A DNA stretch of 64,000 nucleotides from Streptomyces sp. NBC_01335 (GCF_035953295.1 NZ_CP108370.1:5299001-5363000), one strand, 5' to 3'. Counted from the stretch's first letter, positions 44,014 through 53,748 are shown. Notes: a model not told the origin generated them from the letters alone. A program made the numbers and translations.

Positions 44014-46122
44014 ATGGTATTTATGGGGGACAGGGCAACTCTGTTGGAGACAGGGCGGTTTGTGCAACGGCGGACACGGGGCCCCAAGGGGGTGCCGGCC
44101 GCGGCGTCGGCCGTGGTCACCGCCGAGGCGGCGGGGGCCGCCGAGCAGGCCGTGAACAGTGACGACTTCACCACCGGGGCCACCGAGACGACGGGGGTCA
44201 CCGTCACGCCAGGAAGCACGGACACCACCGCCGGGGCCTTGGACGCGGCCGACACGGCCGACATGACCGATGCCGGAGACGCCGGGACCGCCGGTGCGAT
44301 CGGCACCGCCGAGACCGCCGAGTCCGCCGAGGCCGAGGAGCGTCACCGGCGTGCCGCCGACGCGGGCGACACCGCCTCGATGAGCGTCGTCGGCGCACTG
44401 CTGCTGCGCCGGGGCGAACTCGACGCCGCCGAGCCCTATCTGCGCGGGGCCACCGCCGACGGCGACCGCGCCGCCGCCAACAACCTCGGCGTCCTGCTGC
44501 ACCAGCGCGGCTACCCGGACGAGGCGGCCGGCTGGTGGCGCATCGCGGCCGTCGCCGGCTCCGCCTCCGCCGCGCACGCGCTCGGCCGGCACCTGCGCGA
44601 GCGGGGCGACGAGCCGGGCGCCGAGTACTGGCTGCGCCAGTCCGCCGAACAGGGCCACGCGCTGGGCGCCTACGCCCTCGCCGACCTGCTGGAGCACCGC
44701 AGCGACGTGGGCGCCGAGCGCTGGCTGCGCGCCGCCGCCGAGCAGGGGCACCGGGAGGCGGCGTACCGCCTGGCCCGGACCATCGAGCGCAACGCCGTCG
44801 AGGACCCGCACCAGGCCTTCGGGCTCGGACGGATGCCCGCCGAGGCCGTCGAGCCCCCGGCGAACCTCGTCGGCGCCCCCGGCGACGGCCCGGTCGCGGG
44901 TCCGGCCGAGGGACGCGTCGGCGAGGCCGAACAGTGGTACCGGCAGGCGGCGGCCCGGGGCCACCGCCGCGCCGCGCTGCACCTCGGCGCCATCCTGGAG
45001 CGGCGCGGCGAGCTCAAGGAGGCCGGGCGCTGGTACCTCACCTCCGCACGGGCCGGCGAGGCGCGCGCGGCGTGCGCCCTCGCCTTCCTGCTGCGCGACG
45101 TCGGCGACGTGGAGAGCGCTGCCGTGTGGTGGCTGCGCGCCGCCCAGGAGGGCGACGGCAACGCCGCCAACGCGCTCGGCGCCCTGCACGCCGACCGCGG
45201 CGAGCCGCAGACCGCCGAGCGCTGGTACCGGGCCGCCCTGGACGCGGGCGACGTGAACGGGGCGTACAACCTCGGGCTGCTCTGCGCCGCCCAGGACCGC
45301 ACCCCGCAGGCCGAGCAGTGGTACCGCCGGGCCGCCTACGCGGGCCACCGCGAGGCGTCCAACGCGCTCGCCGTACTCCTCCTCCAGGCCGGCGACGCGA
45401 CCGGCGCCGAACCCTGGTTCTCCAAGGCGGCCGAGGCGGGCAGCGTGGACGCCGCCTTCAACCTCGGCATCCTGCACGCCGGCCGGGACGAGGACCTCGC
45501 GGCGCTGAACTGGTACAAGCGCGCGGCAGCCGCCGGGCACACCGACGCGGCGCTCCAGGTCGCCATGGCGCTGCTGCGCCGGGGCGAGGACCAGGAGGCC
45601 GAACGCCATCTGCGTACCGCCGCCGGCGGGGGCAGCGCCGAGGCCGCCTTCCGGCTGGCCGGGGTCCTCGACGCGCGGCGCCCGCCGCGCGCGACGCCGG
45701 TGCTCGGCGAGCCGATGCCGGAGAAGACCGAGTGCGAGGAGTGGTACGAGCGCGCCGCCGAGCAGGGCCACCGCCGCGCCCAGGTCCGGGTCGGCATGCT
45801 CTGCGCCGCCCGCGGCGACGTGGAGAACGCCGCACGCTGGTACCGCGAGGCCGCCGAGGCGGGCAGCCGCAACGGCGCCTTCAACCTCGGGCTGCTGCTG
45901 GCCCGCGAGGGCAGCGAGCGGGAGGCGGCCCTCTGGTGGAGCCGCGCCGCCAATGACGGCCACGGCCGGGCGGCGCTCCGCCTCGCGCTGCTCGCCGCCC
46001 GCCGGGGCGAGCTCACCGAGGGGCAGCGCTGGTGCGCCCGCGCGGTCGAGCTGGGGCCCGCCGAGGTCGCGGAGCGCGCCGCCCGCCTCCAGGAGGCGCT
46101 GCACCAGGAGCTCACGGCGTGA
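44014..46122 (+). CDS. Sel1/TPR-repeat protein
   Basis: A 702-residue repeat protein built from about sixteen Sel1-like/TPR helical hairpins of 36-40 residues, each with variants of A-xx-WYRRAAxxGH-xx-A-xx-LG (e.g. AEQWYRRAAYAGHREASNAL). The first 110 residues are a Thr/Ala/Asp-rich non-repeat region. The ATG at 44014 follows AGGTGG by seven bases; an in-frame ATG at 44023 is possible. No signal peptide. It is a protein-interaction scaffold by family. It lies alone between the two initiator tRNAs, with its own terminator. Confidence 0.92.
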   Translation: MVFMGDRATLLETGRFVQRRTRGPKGVPAAASAVVTAEAAGAAEQAVNSDDFTTGATETTGVTVTPGSTDTTAGALDAADTADMTDAGDAGTAGAIGTAETAESAEAEERHRRAADAGDTASMSVVGALLLRRGELDAAEPYLRGATADGDRAAANNLGVLLHQRGYPDEAAGWWRIAAVAGSASAAHALGRHLRERGDEPGAEYWLRQSAEQGHALGAYALADLLEHRSDVGAERWLRAAAEQGHREAAYRLARTIERNAVEDPHQAFGLGRMPAEAVEPPANLVGAPGDGPVAGPAEGRVGEAEQWYRQAAARGHRRAALHLGAILERRGELKEAGRWYLTSARAGEARAACALAFLLRDVGDVESAAVWWLRAAQEGDGNAANALGALHADRGEPQTAERWYRAALDAGDVNGAYNLGLLCAAQDRTPQAEQWYRRAAYAGHREASNALAVLLLQAGDATGAEPWFSKAAEAGSVDAAFNLGILHAGRDEDLAALNWYKRAAAAGHTDAALQVAMALLRRGEDQEAERHLRTAAGGGSAEAAFRLAGVLDARRPPRATPVLGEPMPEKTECEEWYERAAEQGHRRAQVRVGMLCAARGDVENAARWYREAAEAGSRNGAFNLGLLLAREGSEREAALWWSRAANDGHGRAALRLALLAARRGELTEGQRWCARAVELGPAEVAERAARLQEALHQELTA

Positions 46123-46128
46123 GCGGAC

Positions 46129-46161
46129 GCCTGCCGGGACGCGCCGCGTGCCCCGGCAGGC
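46129..46161 (+). terminator. Terminator after the Sel1 gene
   Basis: A 10-bp stem (46129-46138 with 46152-46161) immediately after the stop codon. Confidence 0.7.
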
Positions 46162-46179
46162 ACCCGCTGCTGAATGGAT

Positions 46180-46208
46180 TTGCCACGGCCGAGCGGGTGA
46201 CGTAATGT
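46180..46208 (+). promoter_or_regulatory. Promoter of initiator tRNA copy 2
   Basis: TTGCCA, 17 bases, TAATGT: a good housekeeping promoter ending 14 bases before the tRNA. Confidence 0.7.
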
Positions 46209-46222
46209 TGCATTCACAACGA

Positions 46223-46296
46223 CGCGGGGTGGAGCAGCTCGGTAGCTCGCTGGGCTCATAACCCAGAGGTCGCAGGTTCAAATCCTGTCCCCGCTA
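46223..46296 (+). tRNA. Initiator tRNA-Met (CAT), copy 2
   Basis: Identical over all 74 bases to the copy at 43731-43804. The eight bases before it (ACAACGA core) are also shared, as is the terminator hairpin that follows, so the unit duplicated was tRNA plus terminator. Confidence 0.97.
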
Positions 46297-46304
46297 CTGA
46301 AAGA

Positions 46305-46337
46305 CGAAGGCCCGGATCCAGTGGATCCGGGCCTTTG
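46305..46337 (+). terminator. tRNA copy 2 terminator
   Basis: The same hairpin as after copy 1, with two compensating or neutral changes in the loop and outer stem. Confidence 0.88.
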
Positions 46338-46418
46338 TCGTGTTCGGGTGCGCAGACGCGCGAAGAAGACCGGCCGGTGAGGAACCCCGGCCGGTCACCT
46401 GTGCGTGGTGGGTGGCTG

Positions 46419-46841
46419 TCAGGCGGTCGTCGCCGCGCAGTCCGGGCAGAGACCGCGGTAGGTCACCTCGACGCCCGACACCGTGAAGCCGAAGCGCTCC
46501 TCGGCCGGCAGGTCCGCCAGCGGATTGCCGGTGGGGTGGACGTCGCGGATGGCTCCGCAGCTCGCGCAGACCAGGTGGTGGTGCGGGCGGCGGGCGTTCG
46601 GGTCGTACCGCTTGGCGCGGCGGTCCGTGGAGACCTCCAGCACCTCGCCGAGCGACACCATCTCGCCCAGGGTGTTGTAGACGGTCGCCCGGGAGATCTC
46701 GGGCAGTCGGTCCACGGCCCTCGCGTGCACCTCGTCCGCCGTCAGGTGCACGTGTTCGCCGTCGAGGACCTCGGCGACCACGCGGCGCTGCGCCGTCATG
46801 CGCCAGCCGCGTCCACGGAGTCGTTCCAGCAGGTCACTCAT
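46419..46841 (-). CDS. catR: CatR/FurA-type peroxide-responsive Fur-family repressor
   Basis: A 140-residue Fur-family winged-helix protein. The DNA-binding part has MTAQRRVVAEVLDG and ISRATVYNTLGEMVSLGEV; the metal region has RPHHHLVCASCGAIRD and a second cysteine pair, GLCPDC. In S. coelicolor CatR represses the divergent catalase gene and is inactivated by peroxide. The ATG at 46841 has no clear ribosome site. Divergent placement from the catalase and an operator-like palindrome between them support the assignment. Confidence 0.9.
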   Translation of the reverse strand: MSDLLERLRGRGWRMTAQRRVVAEVLDGEHVHLTADEVHARAVDRLPEISRATVYNTLGEMVSLGEVLEVSTDRRAKRYDPNARRPHHHLVCASCGAIRDVHPTGNPLADLPAEERFGFTVSGVEVTYRGLCPDCAATTA

Positions 46842-46901
46842 GACATCAGCGTAACAGTGAGCGGAGGCGAGTCCCGAACTGATGTGACTTTGGATGTTGG
46901 C

Positions 46902-46929
46902 TTGACTTGGACGAAGTCCATTGTAGGAT
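46902..46929 (+). promoter_or_regulatory. katA promoter with Fur-family operator
   Basis: -35 TTGACT (46902-46907), 16 bases, -10 TAGGAT (46924-46929). The spacer holds the perfect palindrome TGGACGAAGTCCA (46908-46920), so a bound CatR dimer would cover the promoter. Confidence 0.8.
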
Positions 46930-47013
46930 CGAATCCGGCAGAAGCCGAGGGAACGGCCGTGCGTGCCGCCGGGGGACGGCGGGCGCGCGGCGGACATCAC
47001 GCAGGAGGCGCAC

Positions 47014-48465
47014 GTGACGCAGGGACCGCTCACCACGGAGGCCGGAGCGCCGGTCGCCGACAACCAGAACAGCGAGACGGCGGGCATCGGCGGTCCGGTC
47101 CTCGTGCAGGACCAGGCGCTGCTGGAGAAGCTCGCCCACTTCAACCGGGAGCGCATCCCGGAGCGCGTGGTGCACGCCCGCGGCGCCGGTGCGTACGGCA
47201 CCTTCACGCTGACCCGTGACGTCTCGCAGTGGACGCGCGCCGCGTTCCTCTCCGAGGTCGGCAAGGAGACGGAGACCTTCCTCCGCTTCTCGACCGTCGC
47301 CGGGAACCTCGGCTCCGCCGACGCCGTACGCGACCCCCGCGGCTTCGCGCTGAAGTTCTACACCGAAGAGGGCAACTACGACCTCGTCGGCAACAACACC
47401 CCGGTGTTCTTCATCAAGGACGCCATCAAGTTCCCCGACTTCATCCACACCCAGAAGCGCGACCCGTACACCGGCTCGCAGGAGGCGGACAACGTCTGGG
47501 ACTTCTGGGGGCTGTCGCCCGAGTCGACCCACCAGGTCACCTGGCTCTTCGGCGACCGGGGGATACCGGCGACGCTGCGCCACATGAACGGGTACGGCTC
47601 GCACACCTACCAGTGGAACAACGAGGCCGGCGAGGTCTTCTGGGTCAAGTACCACTTCAAGACCGACCAGGGCATCAAGAACCTCACCACCGAGGAGGCC
47701 AACCGCCTCTCCGGCGTCGACCCCGACAGCCACCAGCGCGACCTGCGCGAGGCCATCGAGCGCGGCGACTTCCCGTCCTGGACCGTACAGGTGCAGATCA
47801 TGCCCGCGGCGGACGCGGCGACCTACCGCTTCAACCCGTTCGACCTCACCAAGGTGTGGCCGCACGGGGACTACCCGCCGGTCGAGATCGGGAAGCTGGA
47901 GCTCAACCGCAACCCGGAGAACATCTTCGCCGAGGTCGAGCAGTCCATCTTCAGCCCCGCGCACTTCGTGCCCGGCATCGGCCCGTCCCCGGACAAGATG
48001 CTCCAGGGCCGCCTCTTCGCGTACGGCGACGCCCACCGCTACCGCGTCGGCATCAACGCCGACCACCTGCCGGTGAACCGCCCGCACGCCACAGAGGCGC
48101 GGACCAACAGCCGCGACGGCTACCTCTACGACGGCCGTCACGCCGGTTCGAAGAACTACGAGCCGAACAGCTTCGGCGGCCCGGCCCAGACCGGCCGGCC
48201 GCTCTGGCAGCCCGTCCCGGTCGACGGAACCACCGGCAACCACGAGGCGCCGAGTCACGCCGAGGACGACGACTTCGTGCAGGCGGGCAACCTCTACCGG
48301 CTGCTCTCCGAGGACGAGAAGGCGCGGCTGATCGACAACCTCGCCCAGTTCATCGCCAAGGTCTCGCGCGACGGGATCGCCGAGCGCGCGGTGAACAACT
48401 TCCGCCGGGCCGACGGCGACTTCGGCGAGCGGCTGGAGGACGCGGTCCAGGCCCTGCGCGCCTGA
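47014..48465 (+). CDS. katA: Monofunctional heme catalase
   Basis: A 483-residue clade 3 small-subunit catalase that disproportionates hydrogen peroxide. Catalytic His is H54 in [12 protein letters not shown]; the distal Asn is in [11 protein letters not shown]; the proximal heme Tyr is in [20 protein letters not shown]-binding-type residues follow. The GTG at 47014 has GGAGG five bases upstream. It is controlled by the CatR-type operator in the intergenic region. Confidence 0.97.
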   Translation: MTQGPLTTEAGAPVADNQNSETAGIGGPVLVQDQALLEKLAHFNRERIPERVVHARGAGAYGTFTLTRDVSQWTRAAFLSEVGKETETFLRFSTVAGNLGSADAVRDPRGFALKFYTEEGNYDLVGNNTPVFFIKDAIKFPDFIHTQKRDPYTGSQEADNVWDFWGLSPESTHQVTWLFGDRGIPATLRHMNGYGSHTYQWNNEAGEVFWVKYHFKTDQGIKNLTTEEANRLSGVDPDSHQRDLREAIERGDFPSWTVQVQIMPAADAATYRFNPFDLTKVWPHGDYPPVEIGKLELNRNPENIFAEVEQSIFSPAHFVPGIGPSPDKMLQGRLFAYGDAHRYRVGINADHLPVNRPHATEARTNSRDGYLYDGRHAGSKNYEPNSFGGPAQTGRPLWQPVPVDGTTGNHEAPSHAEDDDFVQAGNLYRLLSEDEKARLIDNLAQFIAKVSRDGIAERAVNNFRRADGDFGERLEDAVQALRA

Positions 48466-48493
48466 CCACCGACCGCGTCGCACCGCGTACGCC

Positions 48494-48534
48494 AGGACGG
48501 GCCGGACACCACCCATGGGTGTCCGGCCCGTCCT
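48494..48534. terminator. Terminator between katA and the CBS gene
   Basis: A 17-bp perfect stem (48494-48510 with 48518-48534), between convergent genes. Confidence 0.9.
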
Positions 48535-48562
48535 CGCTGTTCCGGCGCCCCGGAAGCTCTGG

Positions 48563-48964
48563 TCAGCCGGCCAGCTCGACCGGGTGGCGGCGGACCGGGG
48601 CCCAGCAGCGGATGATGTCGCGGACCGACACCAGCCCGACCGGGCCGTCGTCGTTCAGCACGATCAGATGACGGAACCCGCCGTGCGTCATGGCCTCGGC
48701 GGCCTCTTCCAGGGTCCAGGTGGGGGCGGCGAAGACCACGTCCGTGGTGGTGTGGCCGGCCACGGCCTCCCGGTCGGGGTCCTGGCCGAGCCCGACCGCG
48801 TCGAGGACATCGCGTTCGGTGATGATGCCGAATCCGCAGGTGTCCGGGTCGTGGACGACGGCGGCCCCGACGCGGCGGGCCGACATCAGCGCGGCTGCCT
48901 GGCGGAGTGTGTGGGTGGGGCCGATGGTGAGCACCACGGTGGTCATGGCGTCTCGGACCAGCAT
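48563..48964 (-). CDS. Tandem CBS-domain protein
   Basis: A 133-residue protein made only of a CBS pair (LVRDAMTTVVLTIGPTHTL, GAAVVHDPDTCGFGIITERD; TTTDVVFAAPTWTLEEAAEA, HLIVLNDDGPVGLVSVRDI). Such stand-alone pairs bind adenine nucleotides and sense energy or redox state. The ATG at 48964 has a perfect AAGGAGGTG ten bases upstream. Its partner is not evident. Confidence 0.93.
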   Translation of the reverse strand: MLVRDAMTTVVLTIGPTHTLRQAAALMSARRVGAAVVHDPDTCGFGIITERDVLDAVGLGQDPDREAVAGHTTTDVVFAAPTWTLEEAAEAMTHGGFRHLIVLNDDGPVGLVSVRDIIRCWAPVRRHPVELAG

Positions 48965-49076
48965 GACGGGGGCACCTCCTTGGTGGAACGGCCGGAACGT
49001 GAGCCGATTCACAAGTTCACAAGCGGGGGTTTCAGGATGGCACCCCGCCCGGGACCCGACAAGAGGTGCGCGAGGC

Positions 49077-49110
49077 GGCCACAGGGCGTGCGCGCGCACG
49101 CCCTGTGGCC
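49077..49110 (-). terminator. Perfect 34-bp palindrome downstream of hisN
   Basis: A 17+17 perfect palindrome with no loop, between hisN and the CBS gene (both on the minus strand); the likely hisN terminator. Confidence 0.75.
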
Positions 49111-49171
49111 CCCGGGCGCCCCGGGCGCTCCGCCGACCGGGTCCGTACCCCCTGGCCCGGCGGTGCGGCCG

Positions 49172-49972
49172 TCAGTAGCGCTGGTTGAGATAGCCCAGCA
49201 GTTCGTCGTGGAGCAGGCCGTTCGACGCGGCCGCGTTGCCGCCGCCCGGGCCGGGGACGCCGTCCAGGCCGGTGAAGCTGCCGCCGGCCTCCTGCACCAC
49301 GATCGCGGTGGCCGCCATGTCCCAGAGCGAGAGCTCGGGCTCCGCGCACATGTCCACGGCGCCCTCGGCGACCATCATGTACGACCAGAAGTCGCCGTAT
49401 CCCCGCGTCCGCCAGCAGGCCCGCGACAGGTCGAGGAAGCCGTCGAGCCGCCCCTGCTCCTCCCAGCCGGTCAGCGAGGAGTACGCGAAGGAGGCATCCG
49501 AGATCTGCCCGACCTGCGAGACCTGGAGCCGGGTCGCGGCGGTGAGGCTGCGGCCGGAGAACGCGCCGGACCCCTTCGCCGCCCACCAGCGCCGGTTGAG
49601 CGCGGGCGCGGAGACCACGCCGACCACCGGCTGGAAACCGTCCTCGCCCGCCTCCATCAGCGAGATCAGGGTCGCCCAGACCGGTACCCCGCGCACGTAG
49701 TTCTTGGTGCCGTCGATCGGGTCGATCACCCAGCGCCGGGGGCCGGTGCCCTCCAGCCCGTACTCCTCGCCCAGGATCGCGTCGCGCGGGCGGGCCCGGT
49801 GCAGATGGCCGCGGATCAGCTCCTCGGCGGCCTTGTCGGCCTCGCTCACCGGAGTCATGTCCGGTTTGGTCTCCACCTTGAGGTCGAGAGCCTTGAACCG
49901 GTCCATCGTCGCCGCGTCGGCGGCGTCCGCCAGTACGTGGGCGAGTCGCAGATCATCGTGGTAGTCGGGCAT
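49172..49972 (-). CDS. hisN: HisN: histidinol-phosphate phosphatase (inositol monophosphatase fold)
   Basis: A 266-residue IMPase-superfamily phosphatase. Metal-binding motifs: [24 protein letters not shown] and [13 protein letters not shown]. The length and sequence agree with the Streptomyces histidinol-phosphate phosphatase HisN rather than generic SuhB. It catalyses the penultimate step of histidine synthesis. The ATG at 49972 has no strong ribosome site. Other his genes are not nearby. Confidence 0.88.
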   Translation of the reverse strand: MPDYHDDLRLAHVLADAADAATMDRFKALDLKVETKPDMTPVSEADKAAEELIRGHLHRARPRDAILGEEYGLEGTGPRRWVIDPIDGTKNYVRGVPVWATLISLMEAGEDGFQPVVGVVSAPALNRRWWAAKGSGAFSGRSLTAATRLQVSQVGQISDASFAYSSLTGWEEQGRLDGFLDLSRACWRTRGYGDFWSYMMVAEGAVDMCAEPELSLWDMAATAIVVQEAGGSFTGLDGVPGPGGGNAAASNGLLHDELLGYLNQRY

Positions 49973-50071
49973 GCCGTCACAGTATCCAGCCAGGTCCGCG
50001 CGGGGCCACACGGCCCGGCGCCACCCGGACGGAGCACGTCTCCCGGTCGGAGCACACGCGTGCGGCAGAGG

Positions 50072-50395
50072 TCAGTGCGCCGAGCCGGAGAGCTGGAGGC
50101 CGATCACGCCGATGATCACCAGCGAGATCGAGACGAGCTTCAGTACGGACACCACGTCGTCCAGGAAGACCATGCCGTAGATCGCCGTACCGGCCGCCCC
50201 GATGCCGGTCCACACCGCGTAGGCGGGGCCCACGTCGAGCTTCCGCAGGGAGAGGGTCAGCAGGCCGAAACTGGCGAGCGCGAACGCCGCGAACGCGATC
50301 GTCGGCCAGAGCCGGGTGAAACCGTGCGAGAGCTTCAGACACACGGCGAAGCCGGTCTCCAGCAGTCCTGCGACCACGACCAGCAGCCACGCCAT
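50072..50395 (-). CDS. SMR-family transporter, Gdx/SugE (guanidinium exporter) type
   Basis: A 107-residue protein with four transmembrane helices. The glutamate in LLVVVAGLLETGFAV is the central proton/substrate residue. HGFTRLWPT and GPAYAVWTGIGAAGTAIYG fit the Gdx/SugE subgroup rather than drug-exporting EmrE. The ATG at 50395 has GGAGG about eight bases upstream. I looked for a guanidine riboswitch upstream and saw none convincing. Confidence 0.88.
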   Translation of the reverse strand: MAWLLVVVAGLLETGFAVCLKLSHGFTRLWPTIAFAAFALASFGLLTLSLRKLDVGPAYAVWTGIGAAGTAIYGMVFLDDVVSVLKLVSISLVIIGVIGLQLSGSAH

Positions 50396-50527
50396 CGTCC
50401 GTAGTCCTCCGCCTCGGTGACCGGTCCGCCTGCTCGCTGCGATTATGCCCCTACCACCGTCGCACGGTCGCAAACGTGCGCGAGTCGCGGCGGGCGGACC
50501 CGCCGGTGATACCGGTGCGCTCCCCAG

Positions 50528-51544
50528 TCAGTCGCCCTCGCGGCGTTCGCGCGTCGCCAGCAGCCGGCGCAGCGAGTAGAGCCGCGCCGGGTCGGCGTGT
50601 CCGCCGGCCACCCACGCGTCGAGCGCACACTCCGGCGCGTTGTCGTCGTGGGTGCAGCCGCGCGGGCAGTCCTCGGTGCCGGGCTGGAGGTCGGGGAACG
50701 CGTTGATCACCCGGGACGGGTCGATGTGGTGCAGCCCGAACGAACGCACGCCCGGAGTGTCGACCACCCAGCCCATACCGTCGGGCAGCGGCAGCGCCAG
50801 CGCCGACGTGGTGGTGTGCCGGCCCCGCCCGGTGACCGCGTTGACATGGCCCGTCGTACGCCGCCGGTCCTCCGGCACCAGGGCGTTGACCAGCGTGGTC
50901 TTGCCGACCCCGGAGTGCCCGACGAAGGCGGTGATCTTGCCGTTCAGCTGCTCGCGCACCCGGTCGGCCGCGTCGCCGTTCGCCAGCTCGTCCCGGTTGG
51001 TGACGATGAACGGCACGCCCAGCGGGGTGTACGCCTCCAGGAGCTTGTCCGGGGAGGCCAGGTCCGACTTGGTGAGCACCAGGAGCGGGGTCAGCCCGCC
51101 GTCGTACGCGGCGACGAGGCACCGGTCGATCATGCGCGGGCGCGGCTCCGGGTCGGCGAGCGCCGTGACGATGGCGAGCTGGTCGGCGTTGGCCACCACC
51201 ACCCGCTCGAACGGGTCGTCGTCGTCGGCCGTGCGCCGGAGCACCGAGCGGCGCTCGCCGATGCGGACGATCCGCGCCAGGGTGTCCTTGTCGCCGGAGA
51301 GGTCCCCGACGATCGACACGGTGTCGCCGACCACGGCGGCCTTGCGGCCCAGCTCGCGGGCCTTCATCGCGACGACCGTGCGCCCCTCGACGAGGCAGGT
51401 CAGCCGGCCCCGGTCGACCGTGAGGACCATGCCGTCCTCGGCGTCCTCGTGCTTGGGCCGGGTGTGGGTGCGGGGGCGGTTGCCCTTGCGGTTCGGGCGG
51501 ACGCGGATGTCGTCCTCGTCGGGGTTCTTCCCGTAGCGGCGCAT
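50528..51544 (-). CDS. rsgA: RsgA: circularly permuted ribosome-assembly GTPase
   Basis: A 338-residue GTPase for 30S maturation. An N-terminal OB fold precedes a permuted G domain, with G4 LTKSD ahead of G1 GHSGVGKTTL and G3 DTPG. The C-terminal zinc finger is CPRGCTH followed by a Cys (APECAL). The Lys/Arg-rich N-terminus is typical. It starts four bases after the aroA stop, so the two are one operon. Confidence 0.95.
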   Translation of the reverse strand: MRRYGKNPDEDDIRVRPNRKGNRPRTHTRPKHEDAEDGMVLTVDRGRLTCLVEGRTVVAMKARELGRKAAVVGDTVSIVGDLSGDKDTLARIVRIGERRSVLRRTADDDDPFERVVVANADQLAIVTALADPEPRPRMIDRCLVAAYDGGLTPLLVLTKSDLASPDKLLEAYTPLGVPFIVTNRDELANGDAADRVREQLNGKITAFVGHSGVGKTTLVNALVPEDRRRTTGHVNAVTGRGRHTTTSALALPLPDGMGWVVDTPGVRSFGLHHIDPSRVINAFPDLQPGTEDCPRGCTHDDNAPECALDAWVAGGHADPARLYSLRRLLATRERREGD

Positions 51545-51547
51545 CTT

Positions 51548-52894
51548 CTAGGCCCCGGCACCGAGCATGCCGGTCCACATGTCCGGGAAGTCCGGCAGCG
51601 TCTTCGCGGTCGTCCCCACGTTCTCGATCTCCACCCCGGGCACCACCAGGCCGATGATCGCCCCCGCCGTCGCCATCCGGTGGTCGTCGTAGGTGTGGAA
51701 CACCCCGCCGCGCAGCGGGCGCGGCCGGATGTGCAGGCCGTCCGCCGTCTCGGTGACATCGCCGCCGAGCTCGTTGATCTCCTTGGTGAGCGCCGCCAGC
51801 CGGTCCGTCTCGTGCAGCCGCAGATGGGCGACCCCGCGCAGCGTGGACGGGGAGTCGGCGAGCGCCGCGACGGCCGCGATGCCCGGCGTCAGCTCGCCGA
51901 CCTCGCCGAGGTCCGCGTCGATGCCGTGGATGCGGCCCGAACCCTTGAAGGTGAGGCCCTGCGGGGTCAGCTCGCAGGAACCGCCCATCGCGGTGAACAG
52001 CTCGCGCAGCGCGTCCCCGGGCTGCGTGGTGCGCTCCGGCCAGTCGCGTACGGTGACGCGCCCGCCGGTCACCAGGGCGGCGGCCAGGAACGGCTGGGCG
52101 TTGGAGAGGTCGGGCTCGATCGTCAGGTCGCGGCCGAGCAGCGCCGAGGGGGAGACCCGCCAGACGTCCGGCTCGCCGCCCGTCTCCGGCTCGTCCACCT
52201 GGGCGCCGACCGCGCGCAGCATCTCCACCGTCATCCGGATGTGCGGCATCGACGGCAGCGACGAGCCCACGTGCCGTACCTCCACGCCCTGGTTGAACCG
52301 GGGGGCGGAGAGCAGCAGCGCGGAGACGAACTGCGAGGAGGCGGAGGCGTCGATGCGTACCGGACCGCCCTCCAGCGCGCCCGCGCCGTGCACCGTCAGC
52401 GGGAGCGAGCCGCGCTCGCCGTCCTCGATCCGGGCGCCGAGCGTCCGCAGCGCGTCGATGACGCCGTGCAACGGACGCTCGTAGGAACGCGGGTCGCCGT
52501 CGAAGTGGACCGGACCGTCCGCGAGCGTGGCGACCGGGGGCAGGAAGCGCATGACCGTACCGGCGTTGCCGACGTCGACGGTGACCGGGCCGTGCAGCCC
52601 GGCGGGGATGACCCGCCACGCCTCGCCGGTGACGTCGGGGCCGCCGGTGGCCGACGAGCTCGACGACACCGTCTCCTCGATGCCGACGCCCATCGCGCGC
52701 AGCGCCTGGGCCATCAGCAGGGTGTCGCGCGAGCGCAGCGGGCGACGCAGCCAGCCGGGCTCGGCGGCGAGGGCGGCCAGGACCAGCGCGCGGTTGGTGA
52801 CCGACTTGGAACCGGGCACGGTGACGGTCGCGTCGACGGGGCCGCTCGCGTGGGGGGCGGGCCAGAGGGCGGGGTGCACGGAACTTTCGGTCAT
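51548..52894 (-). CDS. aroA: AroA: 3-phosphoshikimate 1-carboxyvinyltransferase (EPSP synthase)
   Basis: A 448-residue shikimate-pathway enzyme that transfers enolpyruvyl from PEP to shikimate-3-phosphate. Hallmarks: [16 protein letters not shown] (substrate-binding Lys/Ser), [14 protein letters not shown] (PEP/glyphosate-binding loop), [34 protein letters not shown]. It is the first gene of aroA-rsgA. A perfect long inverted repeat begins 12 bases upstream of its start. Confidence 0.97.
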   Translation of the reverse strand: MTESSVHPALWPAPHASGPVDATVTVPGSKSVTNRALVLAALAAEPGWLRRPLRSRDTLLMAQALRAMGVGIEETVSSSSSATGGPDVTGEAWRVIPAGLHGPVTVDVGNAGTVMRFLPPVATLADGPVHFDGDPRSYERPLHGVIDALRTLGARIEDGERGSLPLTVHGAGALEGGPVRIDASASSQFVSALLLSAPRFNQGVEVRHVGSSLPSMPHIRMTVEMLRAVGAQVDEPETGGEPDVWRVSPSALLGRDLTIEPDLSNAQPFLAAALVTGGRVTVRDWPERTTQPGDALRELFTAMGGSCELTPQGLTFKGSGRIHGIDADLGEVGELTPGIAAVAALADSPSTLRGVAHLRLHETDRLAALTKEINELGGDVTETADGLHIRPRPLRGGVFHTYDDHRMATAGAIIGLVVPGVEIENVGTTAKTLPDFPDMWTGMLGAGA

Positions 52895-52905
52895 GCCCTC
52901 ACTTT

Positions 52906-52975
52906 AGGGCCTCTCGTCGGGCCCGTGCCGGGCGCGAGGGGCGGGGTGGTCGGCACGGGCCCGACGAGAGGCCCT
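52906..52975. repeat. 24-bp perfect inverted repeat in the aroA leader
   Basis: Arms 52906-52929 and 52952-52975 are perfect reverse complements with a 22-base loop. It lies between the M50 gene and aroA (both minus strand), 11 bases before the aroA start codon. No T tract follows on the minus strand, so it could terminate M50 transcription or hide the aroA ribosome site. Confidence 0.85.
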
Positions 52976-53034
52976 GAGGGCCGGTCCGGCAAGCGGCTCC
53001 CGGACGGGCCGGCCCGGGGCGTCGCACGCGCCGG

Positions 53035-53748
53035 TCAGACCCCCAGCAGCCAGCGTCCGCCGCCGATGAGCGAGCAGAGCGACACCGCGTGGAAGAGGAA
53101 CAGCCAGAGCCAGGCCGGGGCGTCCGTCAGCCGGGCCAGCTGGTCCGCGTCGGAGTCGGGGGCGCCGCCGTGCCGCCGCTTGGACTGGAGCTCGAAGACC
53201 GGCCGGACCCCGCCCATCAGCAGGAACCAGACCACCGCGTACGCGAACGCCGACTGTACGGCGGCCGAGGTCAGCCAGGAGACCAGCAGGAAGAGGGAGC
53301 CCGTGAAGATCACGGTCAGCGCCCCGTACAGATTGCGGATCATCACCAGCATCACCGCGAGCAGCGCGGTGGCCAGCCACAGCAGCAGCGTGATGCGGCC
53401 GTTGGTCAGCAGCCAGGCGCCGCCGAGGCCGAGCAGCGAGGGCGCGGTGTAGCCGGCCGCCGCGGTGAGGATCATGCCGATGCCGGTCGGCTTGCCCCGG
53501 CTGACGGTCAGCCCGCTGGTGTCCGAGTGCAGCCGGATGCCGGAGAGCTGCCGCCCGGTGAGCAGGGCGATCAGCCCGTGGCCGCCCTCGTGGGCGATGG
53601 TGATCGAGTTGCGGGTCAGCCGCCACAGCGCGTTGGGTACGACGGCGACGAGCGCGGCGGTCGCGGTCACCACCACCAGCCACTGCTCCGGCGCGGGCTG
53701 GGTGCCGAACACCCGGTCCCACAGGGCGCCCAGTTCGTTGCTGTCCAT
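53035..53748 (-). CDS. M50-type integral membrane metalloprotease
   Basis: A 237-residue polytopic protein with HEGGHGLIALLTG (HExxH) near residue 54 at the end of the second helix, and about seven hydrophobic segments. It matches the short peptidase M50B-like family, and a second Asp ligand is not obvious. Site-2 proteases cleave membrane-bound regulators; no target is adjacent. The ATG at 53748 has AAGGAG 11 bases upstream. Divergent from the SRAP gene by 53 bases. Confidence 0.88.
   Translation of the reverse strand: MDSNELGALWDRVFGTQPAPEQWLVVVTATAALVAVVPNALWRLTRNSITIAHEGGHGLIALLTGRQLSGIRLHSDTSGLTVSRGKPTGIGMILTAAAGYTAPSLLGLGGAWLLTNGRITLLLWLATALLAVMLVMIRNLYGALTVIFTGSLFLLVSWLTSAAVQSAFAYAVVWFLLMGGVRPVFELQSKRRHGGAPDSDADQLARLTDAPAWLWLFLFHAVSLCSLIGGGRWLLGV

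Noticed and set aside
43731..46296. tRNA-flanked segment as an integrated mobile element
   Set aside because: No integrase, att-like partial tRNA or compositional shift; both tRNAs are complete and the enclosed gene has normal host codon use.
50396..50527. Guanidine riboswitch upstream of the Gdx-type exporter
   Set aside because: I could not find the paired ACGR-loop hairpins or other ykkC-class signatures in this region.
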